Shown here: positions 57,498-64,000 of the stretch, piece by piece | How the letters are laid out: each line of letters starts with the position of its first letter | How positions within the stretch are numbered: position 1 is the first letter of the stretch | Source of the DNA: Theristus sp. LFF4_11 | Taxonomy: Eukaryota; Nematoda; Chromadorea; Monhysterida; Xyalidae | Length of the DNA: 64,000 nt | Direction of reading: 5' to 3' | Assembly (NCBI GenBank): GCA_030248135.1 | Contig: JASANC010001862.1 | Span: 1 to 64,000 of the forward strand | The notes under the pieces: model-generated | Databases searched by the model: none | Told to the model about the DNA's origin: nothing | The model's input: only the letters and a program-made list of their open reading frames with translations | Made by a program: the position numbers and the translations under genes

Positions 57498-60400
57498 ATG
57501 GTTCGGTACGCGCGATGGTTCGTCGTTCGAATCGGCAGTTCCGAGAGCGAAGTGCCATCGGAGCTTGCGCAGTAAGTTAGGACGCAGCATGCTGATTGGC
57601 GCAGTTCAGTCGTGACAACAACCGAAGTGCGAGTGCAACTGAATCTGGTGACAAATTTCCAGCGTTTTTTGCGGCTTCAATCAGATTCATTTTTTTTGTG
57701 TCAAATGCATTCCCCTTTTTTCGCCAGGTCGTGCGGCCGTCAATTGATGCACGAGTTGGACGAGGCGAACATTTCGTTCAGCGATCAACCAATCAGCGAT
57801 CGGCTGTATGCGACGGTGGAGGCAGCTGTTGCCGGCACTACCGAGTGTTGCACGCAGTCTGGCCACTTCAAAGGCTACACGTACATCATCACTGTGCACA
57901 CCGATGGTTCGTTCAGTTTAGCACGTGTGCTACGTCCAATCAGGTGCATTCGTGAAATAGTATCCGACGACACGTAGCTAGTAAGCAGTTCAGAAATGCA
58001 TTCATGACAAAACCTTGGTGCTGGCCATGCGCAGCGATATTTTTCAATATTTCGATTCGGAAACACAAATGCTCGTTCGAACGCTGATGCAGTGCAGCGC
58101 AACTCCATCACACATTCCGCCCAAGAATGCCCCCTTGTATCCTTATCCACTGCACACCATTTTCTTCTCAGCAATGAAGTGGGCCATTCCATACGAGGCG
58201 TTCCGACGTAACGAAGTGACGAGTCGATTCGTGATATTTGCGACCACGATTTCAGCCATTCGCCTGATGCAACAGGCACGCTCGGGCGACCTGTCCAATC
58301 GACGCCTCATAATTCAGTTTCGAAAATGTTGTGCTGTGCCCGAGTTGGTTTTACATGGTTTTTGTCGTCGTTTTTTCTCTTAAAATTCTGTAGTTAAAAT
58401 GTGACACAATCAGTGTTTTGTGCTGCTGGCCTGTTTGGCTGGCCTGTTGAATCAAACAGGCAAGCGTAGCTAGCTGTCAAATTCGAGCCGATAAGATTTG
58501 TAAAACTGAGCCGCAAGAAGCAAAAACAAAAAGCAAGAACAACCAAACTGGCACATTTTGTAGAATCTCAAGCAACGCTGCGAAAGTTGACTCCAGTCTA
58601 CCAGTGCAATGGGCAACAATCGTCATCTCGACTCGTCAGTCTGATTATAACGCGGATGGTGTTCGGTACGTTTTTTTGTTTATTGCTGGCTCCATAGTAA
58701 AATGCAAATTTTGCAATTTGAAGGCATTTTTTTCAATGTCGGTTCGATTTTTTTTTTCAATTCACATCTTGTGTGGCGTTCTTTTTCAGACGGTACGCGA
58801 AGCGTTTATTGGCCGAGTTGAGCGGTCATTTTGTAGTTGCACCAGAATCAGAGCGTGATTTCACGTTCGCGAGCGTCGAACGTGCGTTGGCGGAGACACG
58901 TCGATTCATACAGAACTGGACACACAGCGGTCGCAAGATTGTGTTCCTGATTTGTGGAGGTGTGTGTGCCATTGGCAATGTGTGCCACTTTATTTCTGTC
59001 TCTGTGTCGGCGTGGTTGATTGGCAATTTACGGGGTTTTAAAAATGGCTAACGCTGATTCATAGATTGCAAGTTGCAATCACACCCGTGGTGAACTTGCC
59101 GCCATGGACAATTTTTGCGTAGTTTGCGGCAAGGTATCGCAGGGTGGATGAGCTCACCACGTTCCAGCAGAGTATCGCACGGGTATGGTGGCATTGTCTT
59201 GATATGGCATGTTGTTTCAAAAGACTGGAACGCTCCGCTCACGGTCGGGATACACAAAATGAATCGCACGATGAGAATCCAATGAGAAACGGAGTGAACA
59301 TTTCGCATGCTACGTTTGTTGCTCTGCAGAGTCCGTGCAACAATGGCCAGACCGTTTGTTCTGCGAGCAGTTCGGTTGGCACATCACGTTCTTCTCGGCG
59401 TCGACGTCACTGATGCAGACTGTGCACACAAAACAGAGCGAACGAATGTTGAAACAGTTCCGGGACATTGTCGGCTTGCGGTCAGTTGGTGGTGGTGGTA
59501 CACGAAAGTATGCTGAGTTGGGTGTTTGGCTGTGTCCCTTTGGTGTTTTTTTTTGGTTAGTTGATAGTAGAATCTGCAGTCAATCAGTATGTCAATTCTA
59601 TTTCCAGTGGCTCACGCCCCGGCAGTGCACTGAGTGAGTCGAGCGCTAAGGGCACGGCCGTCAGCGCCACGAACAACAACGCCCGCAACAGTTCCGTCCC
59701 GAGACGCGCTGAGAATAGTAAGTGTTGCGGCAGTCGAACAATTCCGCTAGAACAGGTTTATGTTCGAACGTGTCCCACTGAAATGACGTCATTTCGCTGC
59801 GACACGTTTGGAATAAGTGCACAACATCTGTGTTCAGCCGCATCGACGTCGAACGGCACCGTGGCGCAGTACACGTACCACAATCCGCACGCGTGTCACG
59901 TGGGACGCATCGAGCTGATCAACGATCGTGCGGCGCGTATTGTCGCCAAAGACGGCATTGTCTACAACATGTCGCAGAAGGATGACTCACTTGAACAGGT
60001 CTGTCGCCACGTCAGGCGGCACTCGCTTGGTGGTTGTGTTCGGCGAAAACGTTGAACGGTTGAAGCGTGGTGACTGCACCAGTCCCTGGCTGTCAATGAA
60101 TAACAAAATGACAGCATTGTTGTGATTATTGCGCAAAATTCCGTTGGCGATTTTGATGGTTGAAGCGGGATCGTGCCAGTGCCTAACAGTACTCAGCTAC
60201 GCTACAATTTTGCATTGGCTGCTTGAATGATGTGTTTACAAGTTACAGGTGTCACTGACTAATTTCTGTTTTATGTTTTCGCAGGAATCCACCAAGTTGA
60301 CCGAGCGCTACCAGCCGAACGAGCAGGTTGTCTTCCAGGTGGTCGGTGGCGCGACGCCGAAGGCCATGTGCCCTGTGAAATCAGTGTGCCCCGTTCGCCT

Positions 60401-61829
60401 GGTCATGTGCGTTCGCGAAGCTCGCTGCGTTTTTTTTTTAATTTCATTTGGAAACACGCCCCTCCTCCCTTACACCGATTTCGGAAACCTGAGAAGGTAC
60501 CAAAGTCCGTTGGGTTACAAGGAACGAACGGCTCACCAGTCCGTCGACCAACGCTCTCGCCACTGAGGGGACAACCGCTTCGCCTGTTCTGTCTTTCTGG
60601 GGGCATCAGTGATCTTAGTCCAATTGCGGTTTCGCTATACCGCCGAAGGGCAGCAAATCCGCCATTTTTTTGAACTGGGTATGCAACTAGAGAAAAAAAC
60701 CGACTTTATAACGTCCATCGGTGAAATCAATCAATGAGCCGTTCGAATTGTCGTGGTGTTTTTGTGGCACATTCACTCGATCGTGTTGCAGCGCCCATGT
60801 GGTGGACAATAAAAAATTGCGACACTGCCTTTCCCCAAGGGCGTTGGGTGAGGATAAAAAGGGGGCAACAAACAACAACAACAACATCGTGTTGCAGCAG
60901 TGGCAAAGCGCTGGTCACCTCCGTGCACGATCTGTTCTTCTTCGCGTCATCCCGCAGCTTGCCGGACTCGTTGTACGTCGCCGTGCAACGTGTGCTGCAT
61001 CTGTTCCGACCGGACGAACAACACAACTGCCATCGAATCGTTGCTGCCGGTCAGAGGTTATCCGCCTGGTGGTCTCGGTTGTATTTCAAAACGCATAACT
61101 TCCGACTTATTAGCTTGAATTTTTGGCAATATATGGCGACTTCGCTGATTTTGTATGTCTCCAAGCTCTGTCTTATTTTAACAGTAACTAAATCTGCCCC
61201 CGCCCCCAGCAACAAGCAGTTTGCTTTCAAGTGCAGCCACAAATCATTCTTGTGAGTGTTTTGTGTTTTTTCGAACTTTCAGCCTGCACTTTCGCGGTGT
61301 GCCGACGCAACGCGGCCGCAGTCAACGCGTCTATAAGGCGGTCGAAGTGCGCATGATCAATGAACGACAGCACGAGTATGAGAAAATGTGTGCGCTCATG
61401 CGCAATCAGGGCAGAAAGGTGTGCTGTTATAGGGGTGGCAGGGTTGCGAAACAATGGCAGTAAAGGGGGATTTAGCAATTAGTTTTTTTGTGCGTACGCA
61501 CGGACACGACACTTAAAAAATGGCCACGCGATTTAGAAATCGTGTCCTGTGTGCTATCTTTATGCATTACGGACACAATTGGTTTGCGCACGGGATTTAG
61601 AACGGCGTTTGTGCGTACGGACAAAAAACTAAATGGTGTTTTCGCCTTAAGGTGGAAAGTGCGGTGGGGTGACCGTGGCCGCGTGTGTGCAGTGCGTGCC
61701 CGTGTATTCGAATGGGGGTGGGGGGCAATGATCCCACGTCTGGTCAAAATGTCTGCAGAATTGGTGTGCGTCGACGTTTCATCATTTCGTTTTTTTCCAG
61801 TACTTGCCGCCGACACTGGCGGCCGAGCC

Positions 61830-61897
<68 letters not shown>

Positions 61898-62694
61898 GCA
61901 GCCAGCTGACATTTAACCGGAGCGATCAGAGTTTGAGTGCTCGTGCGTCGCCCTCGCTGGCATCGTCATACGCCAACTCCGGCACCTACGACAAGCCTTA
62001 TGCGCCTGTCAATCCAATCATCGACCAACACTATCACAACAACACCGGTCACGATGATTCGTTCACGCGCTTTCTCAACTCGCACACGGAACAGCAAATT
62101 GCGGTTGGTGACGAGTTTTGCGCTGCGCTGATTGGCGGCGCGATTCAAGTGCCACTAAAGTAACGTCACGACAAAGCTAACTTCCAGCTAAATTTGTGTG
62201 GCGGTCTATCAAAGTGCACCAAACCACGGTTTGAGGGCGTTTCACCAAATTTTTAAGATCAATATTTCCAGGTGCACGAGTCGCCGCCGTTCGATGACGA
62301 GGAGGCGTTGCTGGAGGCGGAGCTGTGTTCGTTGTTTCCGTCGTCCGATCAGAAAACGTCTGCTAGGACGCCTGTTGCAGCGCTTTTCAACGAAACTAAC
62401 AGTCAAACGCAACTGAGTCACCAACAAATCAACGGTCATCATCTGCCAGAACAGCAACACAACACGATCAACACAAACCTGTCGCACCCAAATGGCGAAA
62501 ATGTCGCTGCCGACGGTGAATATCTGTTGAAAATCGACACGGCAACACAGACGGAGACCAGTGGCATGACGGATGAGCTGAGTGTGCTGCTGCAGGTGAA
62601 GCATGCGTTCGAGCAGTTCAACCTGCAGAACGCCCTGCACGCGCAGTTCCCGCACTTGGCCGCCGTGCTGTTCCCGGAGCATGCACATTTGTGA
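57498..62694 (+). CDS. Unknown conserved protein, tandem paralogue copy 2 (13 exons, poly-Asn)
   Basis: Exons: 57498-57571, 57728-57906, 58172-58343, 58564-58665, 58790-58959, 59330-59480, 59608-59717, 59838-59998, 60285-60406, 60898-61056, 61283-61418, 61801-62103, 62272-62694; 753 aa. An in-frame ATG also lies at 57495. Every intron matches copy 1 in place and phase, so the two arose by tandem duplication of an intron-bearing gene. Conserved landmarks: RWFVVRIGSS, SRFVIFATTIS, GRKIVFLICGG, PDRLFCEQFGWHITFFSA, GRIELINDRAARIVAKDGIV, ERYQPNEQVVFQ, FRGVPTQ, VYKAVEVRM, EALLEAELCSLFP and SGMTDELSVLLQVK. Exon 12 adds a run of 22 Asn absent from copy 1. A SINE fragment abuts exon 10. Function unknown. 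Confidence 0.84.
57943..58006. mobile_element. Palindromic MITE, copy C (degenerate)
   Basis: GGTGCATTCGTGAAATAGTAT, CGTAGCTAG and ATGCATTCATG resemble copy A ends. It lies in intron 2 of paralogue copy 2. Confidence 0.5.
60792..60885 (+). mobile_element. 5'-truncated SINE (family 2) at the 3' splice site of intron 9, 12-bp target duplication
   Basis: ATCGTGTTGCAG occurs directly before (60780-60791) and directly after (60886-60897) the element. The second copy is the splice acceptor of exon 10. The element ends in GGGGGCAACAAACAACAAC plus CAA repeats and matches the 3' part of the SINE at 44751-45008. The duplication therefore copied the intron's 3' splice site. Confidence 0.85.
61481..61630. 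mobile_element. MITE-like inverted repeat in intron 11 of copy 2
   Basis: AGTTTTTTTGTGCGTACGCA at the left is inverted at the right as GTGCGTACGGACAAAAAACT. An inner GGACACGA/TCGTGTCC pair is also present. Length 150 bp. No clear target duplication was found. Confidence 0.6.
61831..61896 (+). repeat. (AAC)22 trinucleotide run encoding poly-Asn
   Basis: Twenty-two uninterrupted AAC codons inside exon 12 of paralogue copy 2, followed by AGCAGC. A pure codon run implies recent expansion. It is absent from the matching exon of copy 1. Confidence 0.9.
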
Positions 62695-63587
62695 TTGCGT
62701 GTCAGTGGGAGATGATCAGCGACGAAATTTCGTTTTTATTGAGCATTCGGTTTGTGATGACTTTCAGTTAGTTTTCCTGGTTGCACATATTGATTCGTTA
62801 GGGTGCTATAATAGATATATTTTTGTTAGTGTCAATTCGTTTCCACATTTTGTTTAATGTTTGTTGAGCTAGATTTTCAATCCAAGTTCAAGTTTTGAGT
62901 TGCAGGTGGGCTGTATTTTTCACCATGACGCATTTAATTTTATCACTTTGTGTTCTTTCGATCTCCAATTCCATTGAAATTCTGCCATTCGACTATGATT
63001 TTATTGCCTTATCCAAATCATTCCCGATGTTTTTAGCTGGCCAAATTTGTTCCATTAGATTGACGTATAGATGCGGGTAAACGCATATGTCTCCCATGCA
63101 CTTTTTGTGCGTTCTTTTTAAATTCCAGCGCTGTTGTGAGCTTTTAGGATTGTTTTCTTTGACATTCCATTATTGACATCTTTGTAACTGATTTCGACTT
63201 TTGAGTTTGTTTTGTGCTTTTGAAGATGGTAGATTTGAGATTTGTCAGACTGTCAGTGGTATTTAGTTTGGTTGGCTTAGTTGTTTTTAGGACGGTTTAT
63301 TGGCAAGTGTTTCTCATGTGTTTTGTGGCTGGATGTCGTAGTCAAGACGCCGCTATGTTTCGAGTCAATCTTGTTAGTTGTTGTTCGCTCATTTGTCATG
63401 TCGGAATCAGAGTCGGAATAAAAATCGCGTTTCGTCAGCGGATGAGTCTTGCCAAGTCGGTTCACTTTTTTTCCAAATTGGTTCCGTTCAACCAGTCGCC
63501 CTAGTTGGCCGCACATTGAATCGTCAAGAAAGTCTCAAAGCCAATGCTGGTTTTTTAAACCTTTTTATTCAGAAATTGTTCAGCAGA
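62695..63587. other. Intergenic; nothing recognised
   Basis: T-rich 3' flank of copy 2 and 5' flank of the next candidate gene. Short open frames without family support. Confidence 0.4.
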
Positions 63588-64000
63588 ATGAGCGCAGAGC
63601 AACGGAGCGTGCCGCAACCGAGTGCACCAGTGAACACCACGTGTGATCTGCACTGTGAACGCTTGATACTGTCGTATTTGGTATTTTCTGTTGTCACCTT
63701 TCTGATTTGCCGTTACACAAATTTTGACAGTAATTGATCTGTTGCTAGAATCAAAATCAGCATCGTTTTTTACTTTTTTGTGGGGAATCCCGTGTGATTC
63801 GGCTACCGGACAGGAAAACGACGCTGGAAATATTGCGAAATGCGCGTATTCACCCGTTTCCGTCGCAGGTACGCCGTGGCCTCGGCGCTAGCGCGTCGGC
63901 ACTGTGCAGCGAGTCGCACCATTTGCGGGCGACACACGCGCAACCGGTCGCGTTCCTCGCGCACGCCATGCACGGGCACACGCTCGAGGACATCGTCGCT
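63588..64000 (+). CDS. 5' part of an unknown gene, cut by the window end
   Basis: Exon 1 63588-63673 starts MSAEQRSVPQPSAPVNTTCD and ends in phase 2 at GTATTT. After the acceptor CGGACAG, a frame in the matching phase opens at about 63813 with KTTLEILRNARIHPFPS and stays open to 64000, passing VRRGLGASASALC and AHAMHGHTLEDIV. The last 130 bp are clearly more GC-rich than the flank, as in coding sequence of neighbours. An alternative acceptor, GTCGCAG at 63870, would also be in phase but reads a different frame. No family is recognised. Confidence 0.4.

Overview
This is eukaryotic, animal-type DNA. Genes are split by short GT..AG introns (about 50 bp to 1 kb), some have TATA boxes, and hAT transposons, SINEs and MITEs are present. 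A peptide ending YFDTLAGNGIG resembles nematode NLP-3-type neuropeptides, and the paired ShKT domains fit a nematode too. I favour a nematode with moderate confidence and see nothing that names a species.

Layout. (1) Positions 1-41929 form one very large inverted repeat: left arm 1-20022 and right arm 21684-41929 are near-identical reverse complements around a 1.66 kb spacer. The left arm runs off the window edge. Each arm carries, from outside inwards: a small cysteine-containing secreted peptide; a head-to-head pair of NLP-3-like neuropeptide precursors; three co-oriented secreted proteins (ShKT-A, -B, -C), each with a Trp/His/Gly-rich, Pro-rich or similar N-terminal part and two C-terminal ShKT domains; a small two-exon candidate gene; and a polyproline secreted protein whose gene spans the palindrome centre. 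Each ShKT gene has a long stem-loop just before its AATAAA poly(A) signal, and the outer pairs of the stem covary between genes. The arms differ by scattered indels and substitutions, and each arm holds a lesion that the other lacks. The spacer ends in a degraded direct copy of part of the arm, so an assembly artefact must be excluded.

(2) Positions about 41930-46420 are a nest of repeats: C/G-homopolymer-rich inverted repeats, a hAT-type non-autonomous element with a perfect 8-bp target duplication (42752-43796), and a second hAT element (44444-46241, 8-bp duplication) with a transposase C-terminal fragment that is itself interrupted by a SINE (44751-45008, 13-bp duplication).

(3) Positions 47160-56245 and 57498-62694 are two tandem paralogues, each modelled here as 13 exons with every intron at the same place and phase. 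I cannot assign the family. Copy 1 has a 3.8 kb foldback-like hAT element in intron 11. Copy 2 has a SINE fragment inserted exactly at the 3' splice site of intron 9, duplicating that site. The last 134 bp shared by the two copies differ at only 2 positions although the rest has diverged widely.

(4) Positions 63588-64000 are the likely start of another gene on the + strand, cut by the window edge.

The ShKT, polyproline, cysteine-peptide and neuropeptide genes all encode secreted products. The palindrome therefore looks like a secretome cluster. No shared pathway can be read from sequence alone.
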